A stretch of DNA of 35,784 bases from assembly GCA_944385625.1 (NCBI GenBank), contig CALWXZ010000012.1:1-35784 (forward strand). Reading direction: 5' to 3'. Under the pieces are notes generated by a model. It was given only the letters and a program-made list of their open reading frames with translations. It did not search any database and had not been told where the DNA came from. The stretch is from an uncultured Flavonifractor sp. GTDB taxonomy: Bacteria > Bacillota > Clostridia > Oscillospirales > Oscillospiraceae. Below, in pieces: positions 17,701 through 24,870 of the stretch; position 1 is the stretch's first letter, and the number at the start of each line of letters is the position of its first letter. Position numbers and translations under genes: made by a program.

Positions 17701-18718
17701 CCAGCTGACTGTCAACGGCACCGACTGCCTGACCACCGCCGCTGCCCAGGGCGAGAGCAACCGGCTGAGCGTGGTCACAAACGGTGACGGCAGCTATACC
17801 ATCACCATCGAGAACGTGCAGCGGCAGATTGACCTGGAGGTTTCCGTGGCCGACGAACAGATTCCCTCCGGCGGCGGATCTTCCGGCGGCGGCAGTGTGG
17901 CGGCCAGCTACCAGATTTCCGTTACTGAGAGCGACCGGGGCCAGATCACCGTCAGCAAGTCCAGCGCGGCGACCGGCAGTGAGATCACCGTCACCGTCCT
18001 GCCCGATGAGGGCTATCTGCTGGCGGGTGTGACCGTTGCCGGCGCGGATGGCAAGGCGCTTTCCCTGACAGAAAAAGGGGAGGGCAAGTACACCTTTACC
18101 ATGCCGGAATACGACGTTGTTGTGGCGGCTCAATTCCGCTGCGACGGCGGGGACCTCTGCCCCAGCGCCGCCTTTGAGGACCTTGATACCGGCGCCTGGT
18201 ACCATGAGGGCGTGGATTACGCCATAGAGCAGGGCCTGATGACCGGCGTGGGCGGAAACCGCTTTGACCCCGATGGAGTATTGAACCGGGCCATGCTGGT
18301 TACCATGCTGTGGCGCATGGAGCAGGCTCCGCAGTGTGATTTTGCCATGACCTTTGCCGACGTGGAGGATGGCGCCTGGTACACCGAGGCGGTGCGCTGG
18401 GCGGCCTCGGAGGGCATTGTCACCGGCTTCAGCCAGAGCAACTTTGGCCCGGATGACACGGTGACCCGGGAGCAGCTGGCCACCATTCTCTACCGTTACG
18501 CCCGGTACAAAGATTTGGATACCGCGGCCGGCGGCGATCTGTCGGCCTTCTCCGACGCCGGTGAGGCGGGGGATTACGCGGTAAGCGCCCTGATCTGGGC
18601 GGTGGAAAGGGGCCTTGTCAACGGCGTGGGCGGCAATACCCTGCTGCCCCAGGGCAGCGCCACCCGCAGCCAGGCGGCCGCCATGCTGATGCGGTTTGCC
18701 GAATATGCGGCCCAATAA
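8756..18718 (+). CDS. Giant secreted S-layer-homology surface protein
   Basis: This 3,320-residue exported protein has a signal peptide at about 1-33 (positive start, LATILLLGLFP core, AQA cleavage site). Next are FG-GAP/VCBS-like calcium motifs (DFDGDGKD near 203, DIDKDGFDE near 279, NFDGNSEG near 524), a Ser/Thr-rich beta module at about 620-900, a fibronectin type III domain at about 909-1004, and an Ig-like region to about 1124. A Thr/Gly/Glu linker lies near 1345. From about 1715 to 2950 there are ten or more divergent InlB-B-like repeats with the pattern EGY-V--W-VNG. A Gly/Ser linker follows, and three SLH domains at about 3135-3320 should hold it to wall polymers. It is probably an adhesin or surface scaffold; no catalytic motif is evident. 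It is monocistronic, between its own promoter and terminator. The upstream LytTR gene is the likely regulator. Confidence 0.93.
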   Translation: MKQGKRILAGCLATILLLGLFPDWGGLIPTAQAANGTTIDAFGIQMTDWTAEEKAQAEGEAPIGVGYQTKTSLLTHAELYVSLGYDRDTRLTGVRDWNNQNRISDVTNGVTWYSNSGLYQEQAPYTFVETAAMDASNSGKDDYIASLAYNKKSNSIQLFVTTTDGDNKVVAGPVTVASGDSLKQMRDLDTYELRGAMTVAAGDFDGDGKDTIVVYLPTVDNGVNPVIYEYKIEDNSALVPSSSIAENVYSILGLDGALKDLDDHDLENQPMVSLVAEDIDKDGFDELVVTAGMNCVDTDNMNTSAKGRLGSQTFIYEWVGSKWNQTFHMDLNTDPNGTADGNGRIVWASSTVGNLNISTDISTADYMEILSAGFVDSGWPDNNGQVIPWMILVEEASKIGVVGIRVNPQDPIKESKPVQVGEVTAQNQICNYEVYIRQKVDANGFTRGGFYGLIDETNSLLQVQAFADKGYKERDSVFIAGSVYQMDQDRLSLSYTPEYFKGADRWANRTQLTNTNVQSVVAGNFDGNSEGKEQLIFVTSLRQSGKNNSYSQMWYIYNGAGADAKGNDWKSNHSDYLVSHKGAFYMTLNAVDPDNDSPVVTLEGVTRTYSQPDVMAILEAPPYFEEMGKTGNGKTAYGTNQSSGSTGGQSFAYSSGLSVGWDWTIPGMDTGTGVDFTIKNSLNYGSSTSQKRTWSIEYSNDSGQNAVVVYRCPVVSYLYKDQNDKSIIINKNGMPITSVIPVEDYNKAAKEYKLSEITDAVVDLGEPGNPSSYRSSITGLTNVILGDQTTGTQTSPDGWVQYAGQGTVQQSLSLSKDQSRVYTYALDLSLSAWGKSFGFKFGDSEGFQYTKSSSTLDGTGVSKSGSVVSKKAEGYDFQWKFATWQAKVNANTVPVLGFLVQDVVAPPSPAQNLTVDTVSQDSVTLSWNIGDRPAQQYRIYRVLEETGTPYVLVGATDGTATSYTLTDLQPGDTYTYVVRGVGYDDEGNAKVSVDSSPVTVRTTSATAADVTITLSGVDEEGVLHSSGDSASITANVYNPTPSASVSYQWQIRTPGNAQWTNLTNIKDAKDANIKNVSGATSSSLTLGTIKAALNGGALRCVVTVSSKDGTPEYYYSPIATLNLSGSQTVTHITVVGAAEGTGDLESPYVAQSGYTTNIEKVQEIMVKTPVTVEADGVSYTVYSAGQDGQTKYVGIAFVDGQPQYVSVTNSGETYTVGDPLTASEIQYHYLNSEGKDTVYEGDLQGFDGYATETVTEGEKTYLRVYQFSGGDSNAPKTEYWYSLEDEKYYTRSGDEGTGYTYTLPEEQPTGDLRTVYYSKAENLIITDPVDKVEREKPDETETGGAGTGGTGTTETPETETVDPSEGYEKYEVYRLDNSGAYRFNTVIWAVGDSTLYQDSPAAQYADRSALSMEFQDGTVTKTTTSIQHTDGTELTLTAGVTLAEQPDKKVDTTVDFIITDTDTGSKTTLVASSNSPVTWRAPAAGLYRITATARVSKSTIASSSSCYYYARAVDTTGSTTEYRLLAQQNGSQVTEIAYNGQPVTLTLQSRAAARADGTPGAWSDVEEGVSFTVNGQAISGDVCTPDAAGAYDFIASVDGTQVATARLEISKLSLTLAPMWEGMEQSNVNSAPQYLSDIQIRVTGTMVDQDEALLSQALAVSCALYDENGENQNVTGAYDVNLVWTTDDAGALTEAARKIQSRYEVTLEQETLYSMSGSVVVSFRSGENGSLSAMYRDESQTELPIVSSTGTSIPNEYSVIFTATPHSGYVVDQWTVNGQVVTDGVVSYPGGGQTLSLALGNYKDVGNVAVEVSFANSDNTIQFTSDANGSLTAADGSGNQLSSGSSVAFGASVTFTAAPAEGYMVDHWTVDNVAYVWPGTREDYRQSTLTLENLSAGHHVAVFFAPEAYTQVSGSVVNTAGQPSSAATLTLTDTDGQVMQPENGSYRVRQDASLVFTASAAAGDSNTTVREWQTSTDGVAWTTVTGSGGQPSLTIHNPAGENLYVRAVVDVAQSFDLDWKIQMSGTGAVPEDAAITAVSNGVTLTAGAAQPAYVPVDFTLALSDAYYVVGWSDNVDSAGKTARLESLTADTTVIVTIAKKPVVTIDSLEGGTVRVTGTVNGRPDQVINSGDYVDLGSDLTVTLYPNRNYEVGPLDGIDAAYTDGTGSTTDDKTYSIQNVQSDLTVAQPWAALPLYNVTYAAVDAASGEAGTGHAALTASVERKGMEIYQQDAFAGGAVAQGSTITFTARPEEGCWIQGWQINGELWPAVGTSQVVRLENPTADTDVAVIIAKKPVVTIDSLEGGTVQVTGTVNGRPNQVISSGDYVDFGSDLTVTLYPDKNYEVGPLDGIDAAYTDGTGSTTDNKTYSIQNVQSDLTVAQPWAALPLYNVTYAVVDTTGGEAGGGHGTLTASAERKGMDAYRQDAFAGGTVAQGSTVTFTAQPEEGYRIQEWRVNGALWQMDGTDYIGTTLTLERIDADTEVTVQFAEVGNKLTVSAGNHGGIASAMVGSTDQVNNIESGFTLVPGASVTITAQPDPGYEVDQWVINGSAVEGASGDTFTYTAETDQSGAAIAVTFRQVTYAVSWEGSHGTVTVQGYEENSAQIRGGEQLVFTAVPDQGYTVTGWTVNGQEVTQGLSGNTLTWTVPNGQAADPVVTGYEIRAIFESGSYEVVIQQPDHAVITASQADLDAVAGDTEITFTAEPEEGYQVAGWIVNGQTTDSSSATYSIQIKENTTISAVIVPSAYLVTYGPNDPAWGSVTAAGAAASPASVGYGQSITFTAQPSAFYYIAGWQLDGVLVENTANQAAFTLTDVKQAHTVTAVFAAAISFEVGYESGANGSLSATVNGEPLVLTPDQYQNVWGGSKLVFTAQPSTSAYMLAGWEVSTDGGRNYTAVTRDNMAAFGISMSHPLATVLTVDNLGSSLKVRASYQAYVGYTLPTGGADYTVQVDSLSPSDTQPEDQVRQGGDVRFTVAPVAGKTLSQLTVNGTDCLTTAAAQGESNRLSVVTNGDGSYTITIENVQRQIDLEVSVADEQIPSGGGSSGGGSVAASYQISVTESDRGQITVSKSSAATGSEITVTVLPDEGYLLAGVTVAGADGKALSLTEKGEGKYTFTMPEYDVVVAAQFRCDGGDLCPSAAFEDLDTGAWYHEGVDYAIEQGLMTGVGGNRFDPDGVLNRAMLVTMLWRMEQAPQCDFAMTFADVEDGAWYTEAVRWAASEGIVTGFSQSNFGPDDTVTREQLATILYRYARYKDLDTAAGGDLSAFSDAGEAGDYAVSALIWAVERGLVNGVGGNTLLPQGSATRSQAAAMLMRFAEYAAQ
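15050..16207 (+). repeat. Tandem 579-bp (193-residue) duplication inside the giant gene
   Basis: Two units, 15050-15628 and 15629-16207, start at the same AAKKPVV-type codons and stay in frame. Their first 300 bp or so are nearly identical at the DNA level, including the DGIDAAYTDGTGSTT and NVQSDLTVAQPWAALPLYNV stretches. The second halves have diverged more. Identity including third codon positions indicates recent duplication or gene conversion, whereas the other repeats in the array are related only as proteins. Confidence 0.92.
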
Positions 18719-18778
18719 CGAGACCTTGAAAGGGCCTGCTGCGAAATAGAATGTTGAAGCATCAGGTACAGAAAATGT

Positions 18779-18818
18779 GGGTGAGAACCGCCGTTTCGGC
18801 GGTTCTCACCCGCTTTTT
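18779..18818 (+). terminator. Strong intrinsic terminator of the giant gene
   Basis: A perfect 15-bp stem (GGGTGAGAACCGCCG with its complement) with a TTT loop is followed by GC and six Ts. It lies about 60 nt after the stop codon and cuts the surface gene off from the radical SAM gene. Confidence 0.95.
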
Positions 18819-18855
18819 TATGTGCCCGTCCCCTGTTTGAGCCCAAAAACCGCAC

Positions 18856-18884
18856 TGTTCAAATGGGATAAAACATGATATGAT
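18856..18884 (+). promoter_or_regulatory. Possible promoter for the radical SAM gene
   Basis: TGTTCA and TATGAT are 17 bp apart, 44 bp upstream of the start codon. The -35 box is poor and the -10 box is good. It is the only candidate after the strong terminator. Confidence 0.38.
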
Positions 18885-18928
18885 AATCTGGAAATCAATT
18901 TGAAAAGATGGATAAGGGAGGATAACGT

Positions 18929-19798
18929 ATGCGGTATGAGGGCAATATTTACCGCCCGCCTGGCGAGCGGCACAGCTATCTGCTCCAGGTCACGGTGGGT
19001 TGTTCCCACAACGCCTGCACCTTTTGCGGGATGTACAAGGACAAGGTATTTCACATTCGGCCCATGGAGGATATTTTGGAGGATATCCGGATGGCCAAGG
19101 CCTATTATGGGGATGTGTCCCGAGTCTTTTTGTGCGACGGCGACGCCATCGGAATGCCGACGGAGGACCTGCTGCAGATCTTGCGGGCGCTCTATGAGGC
19201 ATTTCCGTCGCTGCACAAGGTGGGGATCTATGCCGGTCCCCGCTCCACCCTGCGCAAGACGCCGGAGGAGCTGCGGACCCTGGCGCAGGCTGGCCTGACC
19301 CGGGCCTATCTGGGGGTGGAGACAGGCAGCAGCGCCCTGCTCAAACGGGTTGGAAAGGGTGTGGACGGGGCCCAGATGCTCCAGGCGGGGGTGATGCTCC
19401 GGGAGGCGGGGCTGGACCTGTGGGCCATGGTGCTGCTGGGACTGGCGGGCAGCGGATCGGGCCTGACCCATGCCCGGGAGACGACGGAGCTTATCAACCG
19501 CATGAGACCTCGGCATCTCTCCCTTCTGACCCTAGTGCTGGAGCCCGGTACAAAGCTGTATACAGATTGGAAGCAGGGCAGGTTTGTCCCCTGCACGCCG
19601 GAGGAGATTCTGAGAGAAGTGCGGTATCTGGTGGCCAACCTGACGGTGGATCCCCTCCACTTTACCTGCGATCACGCGTCCAACTACCTGCCCCTGAAGG
19701 GGACGCTGGGGGAGGAGCGGGACCGGTTCCTGGAGGCCATAGACGCGGCGCTGGAAGGGAAAAGGCGCATCCGTCCGGAGATCAGCCGGCGGGTGTAA
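18929..19798 (+). CDS. Radical SAM protein of unknown substrate
   Basis: This 289-residue radical SAM enzyme has its iron-sulfur motif at residues 31-39 (GCSHNACTFCGMYKDK). The cysteine spacing is C-x4-C-x2-C rather than the canonical C-x3-C-x2-C, as seen in the Elp3/HemN-like relatives with a C-S-x-N-x-C-x-F-C signature. Downstream are the SAM-binding TRAYLGVETGS strand near 123 and a GLDLWAMVLLGLAGSG segment near 160. No extra cysteine cluster or B12 domain is visible, so it should bind one [4Fe-4S] cluster. AAGGGAGG precedes the ATG. It stands alone between a terminator and the promoter of the GGDEF operon, so context gives no substrate. Confidence 0.88.
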   Translation: MRYEGNIYRPPGERHSYLLQVTVGCSHNACTFCGMYKDKVFHIRPMEDILEDIRMAKAYYGDVSRVFLCDGDAIGMPTEDLLQILRALYEAFPSLHKVGIYAGPRSTLRKTPEELRTLAQAGLTRAYLGVETGSSALLKRVGKGVDGAQMLQAGVMLREAGLDLWAMVLLGLAGSGSGLTHARETTELINRMRPRHLSLLTLVLEPGTKLYTDWKQGRFVPCTPEEILREVRYLVANLTVDPLHFTCDHASNYLPLKGTLGEERDRFLEAIDAALEGKRRIRPEISRRV

Positions 19799-19857
19799 CG
19801 GCCGGGCCGGCCTGCGGCGGGGTATCTGGGGATCCTGTAGTTTGGAACAAATACCTC

Positions 19858-19886
19858 TTTACATAAAATTTATGATCCGGTAGAAT
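19858..19886 (+). promoter_or_regulatory. Sigma-A promoter of the c-di-GMP signalling operon
   Basis: TTTACA and TAGAAT are separated by exactly 17 bp. The predicted leader is about 100 nt. It contains an 8-bp inverted repeat, GAATGGAA at 19890-19897 and TTCCATTC at 19923-19930, which could be an operator or a leader hairpin. The remaining bases of 19799-19994 show no gene and no second riboswitch. Confidence 0.78.
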
Positions 19887-19994
19887 ATAGAATGGAAATG
19901 TAAGGAGAATGAGGGAATGTACTTCCATTCATTCCTTTCTGTCTGTGATAGGCGCAACGATGATGTCTCATTATCAGGAGAAAGGAGGATTCCT

Positions 19995-21185
19995 ATGCTC
20001 ACCCCTGCTGCTGCCGGTGCTTCGGAGATCAATATGACGGCTGTTTTGATTGCCAATGCTTTGGCTGTGTCGCTGATGGCAATGATCTTGCTCGGTAGGC
20101 GAAAACACGTCAGGCTGGTCACAATGGACGGTAAGCTGTATTACTGGATGTGCCGCATCTGTTTGCTGTTCTGTTTGCTGGAGACGGGCAGCTTTGCCCT
20201 GAGTGGGAAGGATTTCCCGTTTGTTCGGCCTGTGCTCATCGGGATCAACACGGCGGTTTTCCTGCTGATCGGCGTGATTACATATCTGTGGATCTGTTAT
20301 GTGGACTACAAGCTGTTTGAAGATGTGGAGCGGCTTCGGCGGATCTATCCCTATTTGGCCATTCCCAGTATTGTGATCTGTGTCTTGACGCTGGTCAACA
20401 TTTTTACGGGCCTGTTTTTCTATATCGATGGGGACAATGTCTACCGCCGCCTGCCGCTGTTGGCGCTGCCCTTTTTGGTGGCCTATGGCTATATGACCTA
20501 TGGCGCGGTGCTGGCTTACTATTATCGGAGCAAGCTGGATAAATATCTCTTTCTGCCGGCGCTGGTCTTTTTACTGCCGGTCTATCTGGGCGGCGTGATC
20601 CAGATACTGAACCATGGCATCTCCCTGGTCTGGGCCTGCACCGCCATTGGACTGACCTTTCTCTACATCAATCTGCAAAGCGAAGAGACCTTGCTGGACC
20701 CGCTGACCGGCCTATATAACCGCAACTACCTGGTTCAGTACATACACCATCTGGGCCGGAAGGTGCGCAAGGGGCTGCGGGTTACGGGGATTATGATCGA
20801 CGTAAACAATTTCAAGCACATCAACGACAACTATGGTCATATCACGGGGGATGCCGTTTTACAGGCGGTGGGGAAGATCCTGCTGTGCGCTACGGATCGG
20901 GACACTGTAGTGGCCCGGTACGGCGGGGATGAGTTCGTTATTCTTCTGGAGGAGAAGCAGCCGGACGAGGTGGAGACAATCAAAACCAGAATCCAGAGGG
21001 AACTGGATCTCTATAACGCCTCCCTTGGCGTGCGCTTCCCACTCTCCCTTTCCTTCGGTACGGCAGAGTTTAAACAGCTGGATATTAACAGCTTTTTCCA
21101 GGAGATGGACCGGAATATGTACCGGGAAAAGCGGTCCTTTTATCTGGCAGAAACGAGAAGGCAGACCTGGGCGGATAGGTCCTGA
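19995..21185 (+). CDS. Membrane diguanylate cyclase (7-TM sensor, GGDEF)
   Basis: This 396-residue protein has about seven membrane helices in residues 15-225, which form a sensor with no recognised name, and a C-terminal GGDEF domain at about 230-385. The domain looks active: LDPLTGLYNRNYL, the metal-binding IDVNNFKHINDNYGH segment, and an intact YGGDEF signature. It should make cyclic-di-GMP from two GTP. The RxxD product-inhibition site expected just before the signature is absent, so feedback inhibition may be weak. The start at 19995 is chosen for its AAAGGAGG ribosome site; an in-frame ATG at 19917 would add 26 residues without one. It opens the signalling operon, and the kinase gene follows after 14 nt. 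Confidence 0.92.
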   Translation: MLTPAAAGASEINMTAVLIANALAVSLMAMILLGRRKHVRLVTMDGKLYYWMCRICLLFCLLETGSFALSGKDFPFVRPVLIGINTAVFLLIGVITYLWICYVDYKLFEDVERLRRIYPYLAIPSIVICVLTLVNIFTGLFFYIDGDNVYRRLPLLALPFLVAYGYMTYGAVLAYYYRSKLDKYLFLPALVFLLPVYLGGVIQILNHGISLVWACTAIGLTFLYINLQSEETLLDPLTGLYNRNYLVQYIHHLGRKVRKGLRVTGIMIDVNNFKHINDNYGHITGDAVLQAVGKILLCATDRDTVVARYGGDEFVILLEEKQPDEVETIKTRIQRELDLYNASLGVRFPLSLSFGTAEFKQLDINSFFQEMDRNMYREKRSFYLAETRRQTWADRS

Positions 21186-21199
21186 AAGGTTGGGAGCGC

Positions 21200-23755
21200 A
21201 TGGCGATGAGAATGCGGAGACCTGTCAGAGCATACGGAACCACTTTGAGTATCATGGTGTTGGCAGTGGTGGCCGTTCTGCTGCTGTCCGTTGTTATGCT
21301 GGTACGGGTTAAGCTGCTGCGTAATACACAGGATATGGGTATGGCGCTGGTCCAGGCATATGCGTTGGAGGAGGAGATGAACCTGACCGCGCTGAAAAAG
21401 ACCGCGCTCCTGGCCAGTCAGTTTGTGGACGAAATCAGCAGCGGCGGCGGGGACAGCGCGGACATCCAGGCGTGGCTGGCCGGTTATCTGAGCAAATTGA
21501 CCGAGATCATAGGCGAAGGCGTGGTGGACCCCTATGCTGTGATTGACGGTAAAATTGTGGCTGCCGTCCCGTGGGAAGGGGATACCGACTATCCCTTTGA
21601 GGACACCCAGTGGTACCAGCGGGCCATCCAGGCCAATGGGGACGTGGCGTATACCGACGTGTATGAGGACGCGATCACCGGCCAGCGTATTCTGACGATC
21701 TCCAAGCAGCTCAACGATAGCGGAGACGTCTTTGCCATGGATATCTACGTTGAAAACCGCGCCCTTCACAACACCGCCCATACCCTCCCTCAGGACTGCT
21801 CCTATTATCTGTGCGACCAGGACGGAAACCTGCTCTATTCCAGCGTCAAGTGGGAGTCTGACGAAGCCGAGCTTCAGGCCTACGCCGACTACTTTATGGG
21901 GCGGATCAGAGACGGCTCCCTGGAGGCCTACGATGCGTCCTTTGAGGATCTGGACGGGGTATCCCGGGGCGCCTACTATCAGGAGATGGACAACGGCTGG
22001 ACGGTGATTATGACCATCCCCATCAATTCCATCCTGATGGGAGATAAGAATATTGTGGTACTCTGTATCGCCGGGGCGGGGCTGCTGCTCTTCGGGATGC
22101 TGGCCTTCATGACCATCCGGGATATGGTGAAAAGCCGGCGGATGAAACGGGCGGATGATACGGCCCATCTGCTGGGCGACTCCTTTTATGCCATCTTCAG
22201 CGTGAACATAAAGACCGGAACCTATGAGGCCTTCAAGCGCAGCTACGATATGCAGGAGGGCCTGCCCAGGTGCGGAGACTACCCGCAGCTGCTGCAAGCC
22301 ATCAAAGAGGTGGTGCCCTCAGAGACCTATCGGACCTTTGAGGCCAGCTTTTCCCTGGAACAGATCCGGGAGCGGGTGAACCAGGGGGTGGCGGACTACG
22401 GCGGCGACTATCAGCGGCTTATGGACGGAACCTATCAGTGGGTGAATATCCGTACCCTCTACAACCCCAAGCTGCTGCCCCATGAGGTGATCCTCTGCTT
22501 CCGGAATGTGGACGCGGAGAAGCGGCGGGAGCTGCAAAACACCCTCATCTTGCAGGAGGCCCTCAACGAGGCGGAGAAGAGCACCCGAGCCAAGTCCGAG
22601 TTTTTCAGCCGGATGTCCCACGATATGCGCACGCCGCTCAACGCCATTCTGGGCTGCTGCGGCCTGGCGGAGAAGCACCATATGGCCGGGGATACCGGCA
22701 AGGTATGGGATGACATCAAAAAAATCGAGTTTGCCGGCGGCCAGCTCCTGGAGCTGATTAACGATATTCTGGAGCTGTCCCGGATGGAGGCTGGAAAGAA
22801 CCGGCTGGAGGAAAAGCAGCTGGACCTGAAAAACCTGATTACCTCCATCGCCAATATGTTCAGCGACTGCGCCCAGGAGGCGGGCAAGCGCTTCTCCGTC
22901 AGTCTGGATTTGCAGGAGACGCAGGTGATGGGAGACGAGAAAAAACTCAGCCAGATTCTCAACAACCTGTTGTCCAACGCCCTCAAGTACAGCCGCCCGG
23001 GAGATGAAATCCGGCTGGAGGTCCGCCAGTTCAACTTCCAGGAGCACAGCAAGTATCAGCTGGTTGTGGAGGATACGGGCATCGGTATGTCTCCCAGCTT
23101 TCTAAAGCACCTGTTTGAGCCCTACAGCAGAGAGACCACCTTTTCTTCCCAGTCCGCCACGGGCACGGGACTGGGCATGGCCATTGTCAAGAGCCTGGTC
23201 CAGCAGATGAGCGGCGAGATATCGGTGGAGAGCACGCTGGGGAAGGGGAGCAGGTTTACGGTCACCATCCCGCTGAAAACCGCCGGCCGGAGCCGGGAGG
23301 CGGAGCGGTCCCGGCCTGAACACGCCCAGAGCAGCTTTGACTGGGCCGGACGGCACATTCTGGTGGCGGAGGACAATGAGCTCAACCGTGAGATTTTGAC
23401 CGAACTTCTGGAGACGCTGGGGGCGGAGGTACTGCCCGCCGCCAGCGGCAGGGAGGCGGTCCGCCTGTTTGCCGCCGCGCCGGAGTATACGATTGACGCC
23501 ATCCTGATGGACATCCAGATGCCGGAGATGGACGGCTGCCAGGCGGCCAGCGCCATCCGGGCCATGGACCGGTCGGACGCCGGTTGGGTGCCCATTATCG
23601 CGGTGACCGCCAACGCGTTTGCCGAGGACATCGACCGCACCACGGCGGCCGGTATGAACGACCATGTTTCCAAACCCATTGATGTGAGTGTGTTGAGTGA
23701 GATTATGCAGAAGTTGACGCAGGAGCGGGGAGAAGCACCCCGGATGCGGCAATAG
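21200..23755 (+). CDS. Hybrid sensor histidine kinase with receiver domain
   Basis: This 851-residue protein has a membrane helix at about 15-35, an extracellular dCache-like sensor to about 280 (DTQWYQRAIQANGDVAYTDVYED is the typical middle strand set), a second helix at about 283-305, a PAS-like cytoplasmic linker, and a HisKA domain with phospho-accepting His in FFSRMSHDMRTPLNA near 474. The HATPase follows, with LSNALKYS near 592 and DTGIGM and GTGLGMAIV near 620-655. A receiver domain at about 715-840 has the acceptor Asp in LMDIQMPEMDG near 770. It contains no HPt domain. A free HPt protein is encoded two genes downstream, so the phosphoryl path probably runs His-Asp-His-Asp to the HD-GYP regulator. 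It lies 20 nt from the next gene. Confidence 0.93.
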   Translation: MAMRMRRPVRAYGTTLSIMVLAVVAVLLLSVVMLVRVKLLRNTQDMGMALVQAYALEEEMNLTALKKTALLASQFVDEISSGGGDSADIQAWLAGYLSKLTEIIGEGVVDPYAVIDGKIVAAVPWEGDTDYPFEDTQWYQRAIQANGDVAYTDVYEDAITGQRILTISKQLNDSGDVFAMDIYVENRALHNTAHTLPQDCSYYLCDQDGNLLYSSVKWESDEAELQAYADYFMGRIRDGSLEAYDASFEDLDGVSRGAYYQEMDNGWTVIMTIPINSILMGDKNIVVLCIAGAGLLLFGMLAFMTIRDMVKSRRMKRADDTAHLLGDSFYAIFSVNIKTGTYEAFKRSYDMQEGLPRCGDYPQLLQAIKEVVPSETYRTFEASFSLEQIRERVNQGVADYGGDYQRLMDGTYQWVNIRTLYNPKLLPHEVILCFRNVDAEKRRELQNTLILQEALNEAEKSTRAKSEFFSRMSHDMRTPLNAILGCCGLAEKHHMAGDTGKVWDDIKKIEFAGGQLLELINDILELSRMEAGKNRLEEKQLDLKNLITSIANMFSDCAQEAGKRFSVSLDLQETQVMGDEKKLSQILNNLLSNALKYSRPGDEIRLEVRQFNFQEHSKYQLVVEDTGIGMSPSFLKHLFEPYSRETTFSSQSATGTGLGMAIVKSLVQQMSGEISVESTLGKGSRFTVTIPLKTAGRSREAERSRPEHAQSSFDWAGRHILVAEDNELNREILTELLETLGAEVLPAASGREAVRLFAAAPEYTIDAILMDIQMPEMDGCQAASAIRAMDRSDAGWVPIIAVTANAFAEDIDRTTAAGMNDHVSKPIDVSVLSEIMQKLTQERGEAPRMRQ

Positions 23756-23775
23756 TACGCAGGACGGGAGGCCTC

Positions 23776-24870
23776 ATGGCTGTGGACGGTTGTAGAGAAG
23801 AATCCATCCTGATCGTGGACGACGAAGAGATGAACCGTGCCATTCTGGCAAACATATTTTGTCCGGAATATGATATTATAGAGGCGGGGGACGGCCTGAC
23901 CGGTCTGGCGGTCATAGAGTCGAGAAGGGAGTCCCTGAGCGCCGTGATATTGGATGTGGTCATGCCCAAGATGGACGGCATCGAGGTGCTCCGGCAGCTG
24001 CGCCAGCGGGATCTGATGCAGAAGCTGCCCGTCTTTCTCATCACCGCGGACCTGGGAAGCGATACCATGCGGGAGGCCTATGAGCTGGGGGTTATGGACG
24101 TCATCTTCAAACCGGTGGTCCCTTACATTGTCCGGCGGCGGGTCCACTCGGTGGTGGAGCTGTTTCGAGCCAGACGGCTGCTGGGGGCCGAGGTGGAGCG
24201 GCAGCGGGGAGAGCTGCTCTGCCAGACGCAGAAGCTGGCCGAGATGAGTATGGGCATGGTGGAGGCCCTGTCAACCGCCATCGAATTTCGCAGCGATGAG
24301 TCGGGGGAGCACGTCCGGCGTATCCATGACATCACCTGTTATCTGCTGCGCAATACCTCCCTGGGGGAGGGACTGTCCGAAGCGGAGATCAGGCTGATCG
24401 GCGTGGCCGCTATTACCCATGACGTGGGAAAAATCTCCATTCCAGACGCCATTCTGCATAAAAAGGGCCGCCTGACGCCGGAGGAATACGATTTGATGAA
24501 GACCCACACGGTGATGGGAGCCAAGCTGCTGTCCAAAATTCCGCAGATGCGGGAAAACGCGGCCTACCGCTATGCCTATGATATTGCGCTGCACCACCAT
24601 GAGCGGTGGGACGGAGGGGGGTATCCCGACGGACTGAAGGGCGATGAGACGGCCATCTGGACGCAGGTGGTCTCGCTGGCCGATGTGTACGACGCACTGG
24701 TAAGCAAGCGGTGCTATAAAGACGCCTACTCCACCCGCGCGGCAGCGGATATGATCCTGGGCGGGCAGTGCGGCGTATTTAACCCCAGGCTGCTGGAGGG
24801 GTTCCGGCAGGTGGAGCCGGTTCTGGCCAGATTCTATGCCACAGGGGAAGGGATGGATGAACATGGATGA
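23776..24870 (+). CDS. Response regulator with HD-GYP phosphodiesterase domain
   Basis: This 364-residue cytoplasmic protein has a receiver domain at about 10-130 (ILIVDDEEMNRAIL, acceptor Asp in VILDVVMPKMDG near 60, LITAD, and Lys in FKPV near 113). A helical linker follows, then an HD-GYP domain at about 160-350. The catalytic set is present: GEHVRRI, THDVGK (the HD pair), KTHTVMGAKLL, HHHERWDGGGYP (the GYP loop) and ADVYDAL. HD-GYP enzymes hydrolyse c-di-GMP to pGpG and GMP. Phosphorylation by the upstream hybrid kinase, through the HPt protein, should switch it. It thus opposes the cyclase that opens the operon. Confidence 0.93.
   Translation: MAVDGCREESILIVDDEEMNRAILANIFCPEYDIIEAGDGLTGLAVIESRRESLSAVILDVVMPKMDGIEVLRQLRQRDLMQKLPVFLITADLGSDTMREAYELGVMDVIFKPVVPYIVRRRVHSVVELFRARRLLGAEVERQRGELLCQTQKLAEMSMGMVEALSTAIEFRSDESGEHVRRIHDITCYLLRNTSLGEGLSEAEIRLIGVAAITHDVGKISIPDAILHKKGRLTPEEYDLMKTHTVMGAKLLSKIPQMRENAAYRYAYDIALHHHERWDGGGYPDGLKGDETAIWTQVVSLADVYDALVSKRCYKDAYSTRAAADMILGGQCGVFNPRLLEGFRQVEPVLARFYATGEGMDEHG

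Noticed and set aside
18929..19798. The C-x4-C-x2-C spacing in the radical SAM protein as a novel cluster motif
   Set aside because: As I recall, the same spacing occurs across a known radical SAM subgroup with the C-S-x-N-x-C-x-F-C signature, so it is a family trait and not new here.
19917..19994. An earlier ATG for the GGDEF protein
   Set aside because: The extra 26 residues are hydrophilic, lie before the first membrane helix and lack a good ribosome site, whereas AAAGGAGG precedes the ATG at 19995.
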